Assembly: GCF_014050145.1 (NCBI RefSeq)
Contig: NZ_JACFYF010000008.1
Coordinates: 115,438 to 179,437 of the forward strand
DNA from: Vibrio marinisediminis
GTDB taxonomy: Bacteria > Pseudomonadota > Gammaproteobacteria > Enterobacterales > Vibrionaceae
DNA length: 64,000 bases
Direction of reading: 5' to 3'
The notes below the pieces were generated by a model. It made no database searches, was not told where the DNA came from, and saw only the letters and a program-made list of their open reading frames with translations. The stretch's first letter is position 1. The number at the start of each line of letters is the position of its first letter. A program made the translations under genes and the position numbers. Shown in pieces: positions 43,143-51,405 of the stretch.

Positions 43143-43506
43143 AATTGTAAGTGATATATTTATTATTAGTTAAAGGGTAAGCAATTGTTTCCGCTTTTTA
43201 AAGTGTTAATACTCAATAAAGATAGCCTATATCTATATTCTTGTTCAAGAATACGCATGCCTCACATTTTATACATTGTTGACTTATTTATTGAAAGACG
43301 ACGACGAGAGATTTCATTTTCAACTCGGTGAGCTGATTAGGTATCGCTGTTGGTTGGATATGCTGAGTAAATCGCAGAAAATAATGTCAGTAGCTGCGTT
43401 CGAAACGAGCAATAACGGATGTGGTGAGAAGCAGTAGAGAGGATTGAATAGTAAGCTTGCTATCTTTATAGTGCCAGCTCCGCTCATTGGGTTAGGTTGC
43501 TTAATA
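43143..43506. other. Gene-free region between the AP2-like gene and tRNA-Arg
   Basis: About 360 bases. The part near 43143 should carry the promoter of the AP2-like gene. No open frame, terminator or tRNA-derived direct repeat was found by eye. Confidence 0.55.
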
Positions 43507-43582
43507 TGGCGTCCCCTACAGGATTCGAACCTGTGTCTAAGACTTAGGAGGTCCTTGTTCTATCCAGCTGAACTAAGGGGAC
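43507..43582 (-). tRNA. tRNA-Arg (anticodon CCU)
   Basis: Folds as a complete 76-base tRNA on the minus strand: acceptor GTCCCCT/AGGGGAC, D stem GTTC/GAAC, anticodon stem AGGAC/GTCTT with loop CTCCTAA giving anticodon CCT, T stem ACAGG/CCTGT with TTCGAAT loop. The CCA end is encoded. It reads the rare AGG codon. tRNA-Arg(CCU) genes are frequent phage integration sites. Confidence 0.95.
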
Positions 43583-43653
43583 ACAATTTTAAGGCATATT
43601 TGTTGATTAATCCGGATGTTATCCAGTGAGAACAATGGCTACAGAGATTAAGT

Positions 43654-43691
43654 CGCTAGATGATACTCAATTCTATGACTATCATCTAGCG
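43654..43691 (-). repeat. 12-bp perfect inverted repeat after flgT
   Basis: CGCTAGATGATA, 14-base loop, TATCATCTAGCG. It starts about 11 bases past the flgT stop. No U tract follows in the flgT direction, so it is either an unusual terminator, an mRNA-stabilising hairpin, or a protein-binding palindrome between flgT and the tRNA gene. Confidence 0.7.
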
Positions 43692-43701
43692 TAAAGTGGC
43701 G

Positions 43702-44838
43702 CTAAGGAATAAGCTTGTGCATAACATCGCCAATTTGAATACTGTTGGCGAGTTCTGCTTGGTCTACCGTGAGTTCGGCTTCTCCTTCATAGACACGTGA
43801 TACCGTAAGGGTGATGTCTGTTTCGGTAACCTTATTGCGTGGTAATCCACGTTGGTCGATAAATGACCCCGTGTGCCAAAGTTGTAGTTTATCGCCTTCG
43901 CGTACGCCATGTAGGCGACCTAAGTTCATCGTGATGACGTTACCCCATTTGGCAACAATCTCGGGTAAGGTGATCTTACATGAGACTTCTGACTCGAGAT
44001 CCAACATTACGTTGCGGCTTACTCTTAGCATCATCTCACCATAAGTTGATGCCCAAAAACGCGCACTACGTGTATCAACTTGGCTAGTTTTTGGGAATGG
44101 CCAACGAGCGACTTCGCGGTAGTTGCGAGTGTAAACTTCACTTCCTGTCTTGCCATCAAACACCGTTAACTCCATTGCAAATTGGCGGTTAGTGATGTCG
44201 CTTGAAAGCAAGTTTTGTTCGATAGTGGCCGTAAGGTCTGTAATCGTACCGCCAATGATATATTGCGCACCCGTATCTTCAGCGATCATCTTAAGGCGCT
44301 CAGGGTAGCGTTTACTGATTTCAAAATCCGTCGTGCCTACAGAAACAAAACTGCTGGATTCTTGATCTAATTGGCGATTAATCACTTGAGCAAAGTCGTC
44401 ACCTAAGCTGTAAATTTGCCCCATAACAGCTTGTTGAGGAGAGGCAAGATCGATGTTACTCACCAAAAACGTCTTTTTATATTGATCAACGTGGCAACCT
44501 GTTGCCGATGGGTAAATATCAATACGAGCTTTAACAAACATGACGTCTTTATAGATTTTCTGTTTTTCTACCAATATGTAGCGCACTTCATGATTGGTAA
44601 ATTGGTATTCCTTACGACCTTCTTCTAGTAACGGACGAAGGTTGGAGATGCTGCCAATATCTGCACCTGAAAAGTTTACCGCTTTATAGATAGCATCTTC
44701 TAGAGCATGTAATCGCGCCGCATCTTCAGATGCCACAACGGTTGCCATGCCGGTGACTTCATACCAAGCAGCATGAGTTAACCATGGAGTTATGCTTAAT
44801 ATAAAGGTTGAAAAGAGGCTGAAAATAGTTTTTTTCAT
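43702..44838 (-). CDS. flgT: Flagellar H-ring protein FlgT
   Basis: 378 residues with a signal peptide (cleavage near THA-AWY). In Vibrio, FlgT builds the H ring around the LP ring of the sheathed, sodium-driven polar flagellum and is needed to recruit the MotX/MotY T ring. WYEVTGMATVV and the SGADIGSISNLRPLLEEGR region match the family N-terminal domain. It is divergent from flgO, the usual Vibrio arrangement. Confidence 0.95.
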   Translation of the reverse strand: MKKTIFSLFSTFILSITPWLTHAAWYEVTGMATVVASEDAARLHALEDAIYKAVNFSGADIGSISNLRPLLEEGRKEYQFTNHEVRYILVEKQKIYKDVMFVKARIDIYPSATGCHVDQYKKTFLVSNIDLASPQQAVMGQIYSLGDDFAQVINRQLDQESSSFVSVGTTDFEISKRYPERLKMIAEDTGAQYIIGGTITDLTATIEQNLLSSDITNRQFAMELTVFDGKTGSEVYTRNYREVARWPFPKTSQVDTRSARFWASTYGEMMLRVSRNVMLDLESEVSCKITLPEIVAKWGNVITMNLGRLHGVREGDKLQLWHTGSFIDQRGLPRNKVTETDITLTVSRVYEGEAELTVDQAELANSIQIGDVMHKLIP

Positions 44839-44999
44839 ATTTATTTACCAATTAGGTACAGTTTTTGCTTTATGAATCATAGCTGATTTTGGCATTGGTT
44901 TTCTAAGTGTTTGCAAAGCTAGAAAAGCAAAGAGCGTTCCACTTTTTAAGAAGAGATGAAAATTGGAAGCAAATGCCTGAATGTATCGGAGATGAGAGA

Positions 45000-45635
45000 A
45001 TGAAAAAATGGTTAGCGTTAGTGCCAGTGTTGTTATTAACAGCCTGTGCCTACTCCCCAATTTATAACGGCAAAGAACCCTATCCAGGCAGTCAGTTCAT
45101 GTTGATGGACAGCCCTCGCCACACGTTAGATTTCTTTGTTGAAAGCATGACGGAAGACTTGGTTAATTCCAATACCAGCGTGTCTGCGCGTACACCGATT
45201 GCAATCACTTCGTTTGTTGATCTACAGAATATGGATGCAACTAACTGGTTAGGTAATTCTGTATCGGAAGGTTTCATTTACCAACTTCAACGTCGTGGTT
45301 TTAAAGTGGTTGATTATAAAACCACGGGTAGCATTCAAGTGACACAACAAGGTGATTTTGCTTTTAGTCGTGACTGGAAAGACTTAGCGAAAGAACAAGA
45401 TATTCAATATGTACTTACGGGAACAATGCTGCGTCAAGAGGGCGGTGTGTTAGTTAACGCTCGAGTGGTTGGCATGCAGTCGCGTATTGTAGTGGCTTCG
45501 GCACAAGGCTTCCTACCAGCCGACCGTATTGGTCGTGATTTAGATACACTCAACAGTATTCGAACTCAAGATGGTGTTTTGATCCGCTCGGATCCTACCA
45601 TCCGTCAGCCATATACTGTTATTTTGCGTCCTTAG
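45000..45635 (+). CDS. flgO: Flagellar outer-membrane lipoprotein FlgO
   Basis: 211 residues from ATG 45000, chosen because a lipoprotein signal follows directly (MKKWLALVPVLLLTAC, lipobox LTAC) and GGAG stands 8 bases before. The open frame runs 31 codons further upstream, but these do not resemble a signal peptide. FlgO is required for normal motility of Vibrio and contributes to the outer-membrane disk with FlgP. It is followed 8 bases later by flgP. Confidence 0.94.
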   Translation: MKKWLALVPVLLLTACAYSPIYNGKEPYPGSQFMLMDSPRHTLDFFVESMTEDLVNSNTSVSARTPIAITSFVDLQNMDATNWLGNSVSEGFIYQLQRRGFKVVDYKTTGSIQVTQQGDFAFSRDWKDLAKEQDIQYVLTGTMLRQEGGVLVNARVVGMQSRIVVASAQGFLPADRIGRDLDTLNSIRTQDGVLIRSDPTIRQPYTVILRP

Positions 45636-45643
45636 GAGTTGGC

Positions 45644-46075
45644 ATGAAGAAGTTATTGTTATTGGTTGTGGCTATTGCCATGGTTGGCTGTCAGCCATTG
45701 AGCCAGATGCGCCCTCAAGATTGGTTGGATGCAGTGGGTTACGCCAGCATTAGTGAGCAAAAAGGTCGAAATATAGAAGAAAAGCAAGTGAGAGCGATGC
45801 GCGCTTCTAAGATTGATGCTTATCGTGAGCTCGCCGAGCAAGTATATGGCATGCGAGTCAGCGGACGTGCAGATTTGCAAGACCAACGCTTAGGCACTGA
45901 ATTAACATCGGGCGCGGTAGACGGTGTCATACGTGGTGCAGAAGTCGTACGCAGTTACAAAGTAGGTGATACTTACGTGACCGAATTGCGCCTAGATATT
46001 CAGAAAATGAATAAACTTCGCGACTATGGTGAAGTACAGCAAGTTCCAGAAAAGCGTCAACAAACTCTATTCTGA
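45644..46075 (+). CDS. flgP: Flagellar outer-membrane lipoprotein FlgP
   Basis: 143 residues: lipoprotein signal (MKKLLLLVVAIAMVGC, lipobox VGC) and an LPP20-like domain (about 50-130, AYRELAEQVYGMRVSG). FlgP forms the basal outer-membrane disk under the flagellar motor and is important for motility. Its operon is flgO-flgP, ended by a strong terminator. Confidence 0.94.
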   Translation: MKKLLLLVVAIAMVGCQPLSQMRPQDWLDAVGYASISEQKGRNIEEKQVRAMRASKIDAYRELAEQVYGMRVSGRADLQDQRLGTELTSGAVDGVIRGAEVVRSYKVGDTYVTELRLDIQKMNKLRDYGEVQQVPEKRQQTLF

Positions 46076-46099
46076 TCTCTCTCTAAATCTCAGATACAA

Positions 46100-46126
46100 A
46101 AAAGCGGCAACTCAGTTGCCGCTTTT
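46100..46126. terminator. Bidirectional terminator between flgP and flgN
   Basis: AAAAGCGGCAAC, loop TCA, GTTGCCGCTTTT: 12-bp perfect stem with U tracts both ways, between the converging flgOP and flgMN units. Confidence 0.92.
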
Positions 46127-46151
46127 CTATTTTCATACGCTAAATATCAAA

Positions 46152-46577
46152 TCAGGCTTTCAAATTGGTTCCAAGGGTGGAAACATTACGAGTATGACCT
46201 TTGGCAGTGTATGTCATCCCCATTCTTCCTTGGCTCTGTTTCATTAAGTTATTCAGTTGATTGAAACTTAATTGCGCTCTTTGCAGCGCTTGACCATTGA
46301 TGTCATTAAGTTGTTGGCACTCAGCAACGGTGGTACGTATTTGCTCAACAATAGGGCTGAGTTCAGGATCGGAATTCAGGCTTTCTACATCTGGATGTCG
46401 ACCAATCCTTTCATCAGTTTGTTGTAACTGAATCACGAGGGTGTTTTTTGCGTGCGCTAAAGCTTCAATTTCCTTCGAGACACGCTGAGCAATCGCAACT
46501 TGCTCTTTCTTTAATAGTTCGGAAAGTTCGTTGGCGTTTTTCAGTTGGAAATCAACTAAGCCTTTTAGAGCTGCCAT
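46152..46577 (-). CDS. flgN: Flagellar export chaperone FlgN
   Basis: 141 residues, almost all helical, with the FlgN pattern (LKKEQVAIAQRVSKEIEALAHAKNTLV; late LNNLMKQSQGRMGMTY). It binds the hook-filament junction proteins FlgK and FlgL before export. It starts 12 bases after flgM in one operon, from the sigma-28 promoter upstream of flgM. Confidence 0.92.
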   Translation of the reverse strand: MAALKGLVDFQLKNANELSELLKKEQVAIAQRVSKEIEALAHAKNTLVIQLQQTDERIGRHPDVESLNSDPELSPIVEQIRTTVAECQQLNDINGQALQRAQLSFNQLNNLMKQSQGRMGMTYTAKGHTRNVSTLGTNLKA

Positions 46578-46589
46578 TTCACCTCTCTA

Positions 46590-46907
46590 TTACAAACCAC
46601 CAAGTTCTTGCTCGAACTTGATCATATTGTCTGCAAGTTTTTCAGGGTCAACAGTATAAGAACCATTAGCAATGGCTTCTTTTATGGCTGCCACTTTTGC
46701 TTGATCGAAGCTAGGTTGGCTAACCATTTGGTTGTGCATTTCACCCACCGCTTTGCCTGCAGAGCTTAGTGATACTGCATCTTGAGGTGTAGAGGTTGGC
46801 TTAACCGTTGAAGCGGCAGAGGACGCTGAGCTGTCACTGCTACGTGCCGTACTTCGTGTTGTTGTCGTTAGGGTATGCCCCGAACGAATGTTATCTATAC
46901 CTGCCAT
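46590..46907 (-). CDS. flgM: Anti-sigma-28 factor FlgM
   Basis: 105 residues, with the typical low-complexity Ser/Thr/Ala-rich N-terminal half (unfolded, for export through the flagellum) and the C-terminal sigma-binding helices (VAAIKEAIANGSYTVDPEKLADNMI). It holds FliA inactive until the hook is complete and FlgM is exported. The promoter in front of it is itself of the sigma-28 type, so it is part of a feedback loop. Confidence 0.93.
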   Translation of the reverse strand: MAGIDNIRSGHTLTTTTRSTARSSDSSASSAASTVKPTSTPQDAVSLSSAGKAVGEMHNQMVSQPSFDQAKVAAIKEAIANGSYTVDPEKLADNMIKFEQELGGL

Positions 46908-46947
46908 TTAGAAAGCCTTTTTAAATTTGGAAAATCCTGTACTCTCA

Positions 46948-46974
46948 ATATCGGCAGAGATGAACAGAGCTTTA
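46948..46974 (-). promoter_or_regulatory. Sigma-28 promoter of flgMN
   Basis: Minus strand: TAAAGCTC, exactly 11 bases, GCCGATAT. This matches the flagellar sigma-28 consensus (TAAAGTTT, N11, GCCGATAA) at almost every key base. It is about 40 bases before the flgM start. Confidence 0.88.
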
Positions 46975-47013
46975 ACGATTTTTTATTCAATCCGTTGTTT
47001 AAAATACAAACAA

Positions 47014-47781
47014 TTAGAAAATGACCGTAACTTCAGCGATGTCGGTTACTTTTCCATCAATTATACGGTTAGATTTACTATTTTTCACCTTAATCTGCTC
47101 GCCATGGGAGCCATCTGATAATGCCACCCCTTTTGTGGTGATGGTCATACCTGATTTTACGGCTTTAATTGTCACAATATCATTGCGGCATACTACGCAA
47201 ATGTCTCTTTGTTCGATAATCTCGCCAGCCCTAAGGTTTTTCTTCACTTTTGCCCCAATTACGGCATTTATTGTGGAAAATCCTTGCCGCCTTAAGCGCT
47301 GCAAGTCTACCATACTGGTGGTGACATCTTGAGCTGTGATTATTTGTCCACGGCTTAGTGATGAAACTAACGCGACTTGAGGACCTGTTCGGGTTAATCT
47401 AACCGGAATATACAGTCGCCAATCATCTTGGTGACACTCAACCAACACCGTTATATTGCTGGCATTTGAATTGGTCGATTTAGACGAAACTTCAAGTGGC
47501 GCAGGGCAATCTGTGGTAAAAACTCGACTGTCTATATTGGCAGCTTTTGCCTCAAGTGAACCGCCAATAGGTTGTTCAACGCTTTGTAAAATATAATGTT
47601 CGGCTGCAGCTTGAATGGCGTGAATTTGTTCTTGAGTTGCAGATGCAGATGAAAAACTAAAGAATAACAACGAAACGCCGATAAGTTTTATTATTTTATC
47701 GCGATGTAAACGAATTTTGGTTGTGGAAATAATAGGAAAGTATGATTTAAAATACATCATGCGGTTTCTCGGTGTTTTCAT
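47014..47781 (-). CDS. flgA: Flagellar P-ring chaperone FlgA
   Basis: 255 residues. A basic N-terminal stretch is followed by a hydrophobic signal (IKLIGVSLLFFSFSSASA, about residues 31-48), so the exported domain starts near residue 49. The C-terminal SAF domain (about 120-255) has QIITAQDVTTSMVDLQRLR and GMTITTKGVALSDG. It assists FlgI polymerisation into the P ring. The first ATG may not be the real start, since the signal sits far from it; ATGs at residues 8-9 would also fit. It is divergent from cheV with only 54 bases between. Confidence 0.92.
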   Translation of the reverse strand: MKTPRNRMMYFKSYFPIISTTKIRLHRDKIIKLIGVSLLFFSFSSASATQEQIHAIQAAAEHYILQSVEQPIGGSLEAKAANIDSRVFTTDCPAPLEVSSKSTNSNASNITVLVECHQDDWRLYIPVRLTRTGPQVALVSSLSRGQIITAQDVTTSMVDLQRLRRQGFSTINAVIGAKVKKNLRAGEIIEQRDICVVCRNDIVTIKAVKSGMTITTKGVALSDGSHGEQIKVKNSKSNRIIDGKVTDIAEVTVIF

Positions 47782-47835
47782 AGCCGTACTAGATTACCAC
47801 CTTTTTACTTGAAAGTTTGAAATGGAGATGAGCTT

Positions 47836-48762
47836 ATGACGGGTATTCTTGATTCTGTGAATCAGCGTACACAACTCGTCGGTCAAAACCGATTGGAACT
47901 ACTGACATTCCGTTTGATGGGGCGTCAACGTTATGGAATTAACGTGTTCAAGGTTAAAGAAGTTCTGCAGTGCCCTAAGCTTACTTTAATGCCAAACCTT
48001 CACCGACTTGTTAAGGGTGTGGCACACATCCGAGGCCATACCGTTTCGGTTATTGACTTAAGTTTAGCCATTGGCGGACGACCAACAACGGATATCGACA
48101 AAGCATTTGTTGTTATTGCTGAATTTAACCGCACTATCCAAGCCTTTTTGGTTAGCTCGGTTGAGCGCATTATTAACATGCACTGGGAAGCGATACTTCC
48201 GCCACCAGATGGTTCAGGTAAAGCTCACTACCTGACCGCTGTGACTAATATCGATAACGAATTGGTTGAGATCCTTGACGTTGAAAAGATTCTAGCGGAA
48301 ATTGCGCCTGTTGATGAAACCATGGACAGCTCAATTAGCGAAGAGATTGAGAAAGCACAGGCAGAGACACCGGTTGTTCGTCGAATTTTGATTGCTGATG
48401 ACTCGACGGTTGCTCGTAAGCAGGTTGAACGCGCTATTACTTCAATTGGTTTTGAAGTTGTGTCTGTTAAAGATGGCAAAGAAGCCTATGAAAAGCTTCT
48501 AGAAATGGCATCGCAAGGCAGTATTTATGATCAAATTTCTTTGGTGATTTCAGATATCGAAATGCCAGAGATGGATGGATATACGTTAACTGCAGAAATA
48601 CGCCGACATGCAGAGCTAAAAGATCTTTATGTGATCCTTCACTCTTCGTTGAGTGGCGTTTTTAACCAAGCCATGGTCGAAAGAGTTGGAGCGAACTCCT
48701 TTATAGCCAAGTTTAACCCGGACGAGCTTGGTAATGCAGTGAAGACTGCTCTTATAAAATAA
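47836..48762 (+). CDS. cheV: Chemotaxis coupling protein CheV
   Basis: 308 residues: a CheW-like coupling domain (about 18-160, LELLTFRLMGRQRYGINVFKVKEVL) and a response-receiver domain (about 180-305). The receiver has the acidic pair IADDS and the phospho-accepting Asp in VISDIEMPEMDGY. It links chemoreceptors to CheA and adapts by phosphorylation. A GGAGATGAG box precedes the ATG. It is followed after 11 bases by cheR. Confidence 0.96.
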   Translation: MTGILDSVNQRTQLVGQNRLELLTFRLMGRQRYGINVFKVKEVLQCPKLTLMPNLHRLVKGVAHIRGHTVSVIDLSLAIGGRPTTDIDKAFVVIAEFNRTIQAFLVSSVERIINMHWEAILPPPDGSGKAHYLTAVTNIDNELVEILDVEKILAEIAPVDETMDSSISEEIEKAQAETPVVRRILIADDSTVARKQVERAITSIGFEVVSVKDGKEAYEKLLEMASQGSIYDQISLVISDIEMPEMDGYTLTAEIRRHAELKDLYVILHSSLSGVFNQAMVERVGANSFIAKFNPDELGNAVKTALIK

Positions 48763-48773
48763 AAGAGAATTTA

Positions 48774-49601
48774 ATGACAGCAATAACAATAAGCGATCAA
48801 GAGTATCGTGAATTCAGCCGGTTTTTGGAATCTCAGTGCGGTATTGTACTGGGCGATAGTAAGCAATATTTAGTAAGAAGTCGTTTAAGCCCTTTGGTGG
48901 CAAAGTTTAAGTTGGCATCTATTTCGGATCTTTTGCGCGATGTTATTTCTGGTCGCAATCGTGAGTTACGTGTTGCCGCAGTTGATGCGATGACAACCAA
49001 TGAAACATTGTGGTTCCGTGACAGTTACCCATTTTCAGTGTTGTCGGATAAAATTTTGCCAGAGTTAGCGGCAAATAAGCGTCCAATTAAGATTTGGTCT
49101 GCTGCGAGTTCATCAGGCCAAGAGCCTTACTCAATGGCGATGACGATTTTGGAAACACAGCAGCGTAAGCCGGGTATGTTGCCGAGCGTTTCTATTACCG
49201 CAACGGATATCTCTGCCAGTATGTTGGATATGTGCCGTGCAGGTGTATACGACAACTTAGCATTGGGTCGTGGTTTATCTCCAGAACGTCGTCGTGCCTT
49301 CTTTGAGGATGCAGGTGATGGTCGCATGAAAATCAAAGATACAGCTAAGCGTTTAGTGAACTTTCGTCCTCAGAACTTAATGGACAGCTACGCATTGCTT
49401 GGTAAGTTTGATGTTATTTTCTGTCGTAACGTTTTGATTTACTTCTCGCCAGACATGAAGTCTAAAGTACTAAATCAAATGGCGAATAGCTTAAACCCTG
49501 GCGGTTATTTACTGCTCGGTGCTTCTGAATCTCTGACTGGGTTAACTGATCGCTTTGAAATGGTTCGTTGTAATCCGGGGATTATTTACAAGCTTAAGTA
49601 A
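48774..49601 (+). CDS. cheR: Chemotaxis protein methyltransferase CheR
   Basis: 275 residues: the N-terminal helical receptor-binding domain (about 5-75) and the SAM-dependent methyltransferase domain (about 80-275). The latter includes TTNETLWFRD, IWSAASSSGQEPYSMAM (the SAM loop) and VIFCRNVLIYFSPD. It methylates glutamates on chemoreceptors. The cheV-cheR pair before flgB is the standard Vibrio order. Confidence 0.96.
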   Translation: MTAITISDQEYREFSRFLESQCGIVLGDSKQYLVRSRLSPLVAKFKLASISDLLRDVISGRNRELRVAAVDAMTTNETLWFRDSYPFSVLSDKILPELAANKRPIKIWSAASSSGQEPYSMAMTILETQQRKPGMLPSVSITATDISASMLDMCRAGVYDNLALGRGLSPERRRAFFEDAGDGRMKIKDTAKRLVNFRPQNLMDSYALLGKFDVIFCRNVLIYFSPDMKSKVLNQMANSLNPGGYLLLGASESLTGLTDRFEMVRCNPGIIYKLK

Positions 49602-49613
49602 ACCGTATTTTCG

Positions 49614-49640
49614 AAGCCCAGCATTTTGCTGGGCTTTTTT
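49614..49640 (+). terminator. Terminator of cheVR
   Basis: AAGCCCAGCA, loop TTT, TGCTGGGCTT, then further T; a 10-bp perfect stem that insulates flgB from cheR. Confidence 0.9.
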
Positions 49641-49716
49641 GTGCCTGCTGTTTAACAGGCATATACTGCTTACGAGACATTCTAAATTTAAAAGTGCGCT
49701 TCATTTCATAATAAGT

Positions 49717-49732
49717 TGGCGTGGATATTGCT
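49717..49732 (+). promoter_or_regulatory. Sigma-54 promoter of the flgB operon
   Basis: TGGCGTGGATATTGCT has GG and GC exactly 10 bases apart, the invariant spacing of -24/-12 promoters. It is about 100 bases before flgB. Vibrio flgB operons are known to be FlrC/sigma-54 dependent. Confidence 0.85.
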
Positions 49733-49835
49733 GAATTCGCAATTGATAAAGTAAATATGCACGACGTTTTTAAAAGTGGTACGTAACTTGCTTTATTAAC
49801 TGGTAATAACGGTCAGTTCTTTAGTAGAGGTAAAC

Positions 49836-50231
49836 ATGGCTATTTCTTTTGACAAGGCTTTAGGCATTCACCAGCATACGGTGGGTGTACGTGAGCGCAA
49901 TACTGAGGTGATTTCTACCAACATTGCGCAATCTAATACGCCAGGTTACAAAGCGAAAGGCATGAACTTCCAAAAGGCATTGCAGGCGGCAACATCAGAG
50001 GCAAGCATTGGTCTTAGCCGTACGGATGGTCGGCATATTCCTGCCTCTACTCAAGTGACAGGTGAAGTGCTTTATCGTCTACCGACGCAACCTGACACTG
50101 GTGATGGCAATACCGTCGATGTGGATCTAGAACGAAATTTGTTTATGGAAAACCAGATCAGACACCAAGCATCACTAGACTTCTTAGGAAGTAAATTCAA
50201 GAACTTAACTAAAGCAATTAAAGGGGAATAA
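49836..50231 (+). CDS. flgB: Flagellar proximal rod protein FlgB
   Basis: 131 residues, the shortest rod protein. SFDKALGIHQHTVGVRERNTEVISTNIAQSNTPGYKA shows the rod N-terminal motif with a proline-glycine turn. It forms the inner rod with FlgC, FlgF and FliE. It heads the flgBCDE genes, behind a sigma-54 promoter, and ends 4 bases before flgC. Confidence 0.97.
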   Translation: MAISFDKALGIHQHTVGVRERNTEVISTNIAQSNTPGYKAKGMNFQKALQAATSEASIGLSRTDGRHIPASTQVTGEVLYRLPTQPDTGDGNTVDVDLERNLFMENQIRHQASLDFLGSKFKNLTKAIKGE

Positions 50232-50235
50232 TTAG

Positions 50236-50652
50236 ATGAGCTTATTTAACGTATTCAATGTGACTGGTTCTGCCATGAGTGCTGAATCCGTTCGTCTAAA
50301 TACTACCTCAAGCAACTTGGCAAATGCTGACAGTATCTCTAGCTCTGCGAAAGAAACGTATAAAGCTCGCCATGCCGTGTTTGGTGCTGAGTTAAGTAAG
50401 GCAACTTATGGTCGTGACCATACTGTGCCAGTGAAAGTGTTGGGTATTGTGGAAAGTGATAAACCGCTTAACGCTGAATACAACCCTGACCACCCATTAG
50501 CGAATAACGAGGGCTACATCTACAAGCCGAACGTTAACGTTATGGAAGAAATGGCTAATATGATTTCTGCTTCCCGTTCGTACCAGACGAATGTGCAATT
50601 AGCAGATGCCAGTAAACAAATGCTGCTGCGTACGCTGCAGATGGGCCAATAA
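50236..50652 (+). CDS. flgC: Flagellar proximal rod protein FlgC
   Basis: 138 residues with NTTSSNLANADS near the N terminus and the shared C-terminal rod motif ending in MLLRTLQMGQ. NVNVMEEMANMISASRSYQTNV is the family C-terminal coiled segment. It is next to flgB and flgD. Confidence 0.97.
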   Translation: MSLFNVFNVTGSAMSAESVRLNTTSSNLANADSISSSAKETYKARHAVFGAELSKATYGRDHTVPVKVLGIVESDKPLNAEYNPDHPLANNEGYIYKPNVNVMEEMANMISASRSYQTNVQLADASKQMLLRTLQMGQ

Positions 50653-50669
50653 GGATAAGGAGGTAACGT

Positions 50670-51377
50670 ATGGCCGGTATTAATAACGTTGGTCAAAGCG
50701 GCTTGTCCTATGTCGACCAGCTTAAAGCACTTCAAGAGCAAAAAAAGCCTGAAGGAACAACGGGTAAACAAGATCTTAAACAAGAAGACTTTCTATCCTT
50801 GCTCACGAAGCAACTTGCTCAGCAAGATCCCTTTAAGCCGGTTGGCAATGATCAAATGATTGCGCAAATGGCTTCATTTGCCACCGTTGATGGCATTGGC
50901 AAGATGAATAATCAGTTTGATACGTTGAACGCGTCAATGACCTCAAACCAAGCTTTGCAAGCTTCTACTCTTGTTGGACGTGATGTACTCGTCCCTGGGG
51001 CGGCAGGTGTTAAGCAAGAAGGTCAATCTATGGCTGCAATGGTTAAGCTTCCGCAAAATGTAGACAACATGTTTGTCCGCGTTGAAAACGAAATGGGTCA
51101 GTTGGTCCGTACGTTTGAAGTAGGGGCAAAACCGGCTGGCGATAGCCGTGTGGTTTGGGACGGAAAAGATGAAAACGGTAGTCCATTGCCGGCTGGCAAG
51201 TACAAAGTGAAAGCTTCGGGCTTGTTGGAAGGAGAAAGCAAAGAGTTTGAAGTATCAACTTATGCAAACGTCAATAGCGTTCTTCTTGGTAAAGGCGATG
51301 GTAACGTACTGCTCAATCTGGCTGGCTTTGAGTCGCCAGTTCGACTTGCTGAAGTACTAGAAGTAGGCAAAGCGTAA
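50670..51377 (+). CDS. flgD: Flagellar hook-assembly scaffold FlgD
   Basis: 235 residues: an N-terminal region (QEDFLSLLTKQLAQQDPFKPV, the FlgD signature), then a Tudor-like and FlgD immunoglobulin-like domain (WDGKDENGSPLPAGKYKVKASG). It caps the growing hook and is later discarded. It has a strong AAGGAGG ribosome-binding site. Confidence 0.97.
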   Translation: MAGINNVGQSGLSYVDQLKALQEQKKPEGTTGKQDLKQEDFLSLLTKQLAQQDPFKPVGNDQMIAQMASFATVDGIGKMNNQFDTLNASMTSNQALQASTLVGRDVLVPGAAGVKQEGQSMAAMVKLPQNVDNMFVRVENEMGQLVRTFEVGAKPAGDSRVVWDGKDENGSPLPAGKYKVKASGLLEGESKEFEVSTYANVNSVLLGKGDGNVLLNLAGFESPVRLAEVLEVGKA

Positions 51378-51405
51378 CAACGCGAGCTAGATAGGAGAAT
51401 TTGGA

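Noticed and set aside
44891-44906. TGGCATTGGTTTTCTA as a sigma-54 site for flgO
   Set aside because: The -24 element is good, but the -12 GC is replaced by CT, so the match is too weak compared with the others in this block.
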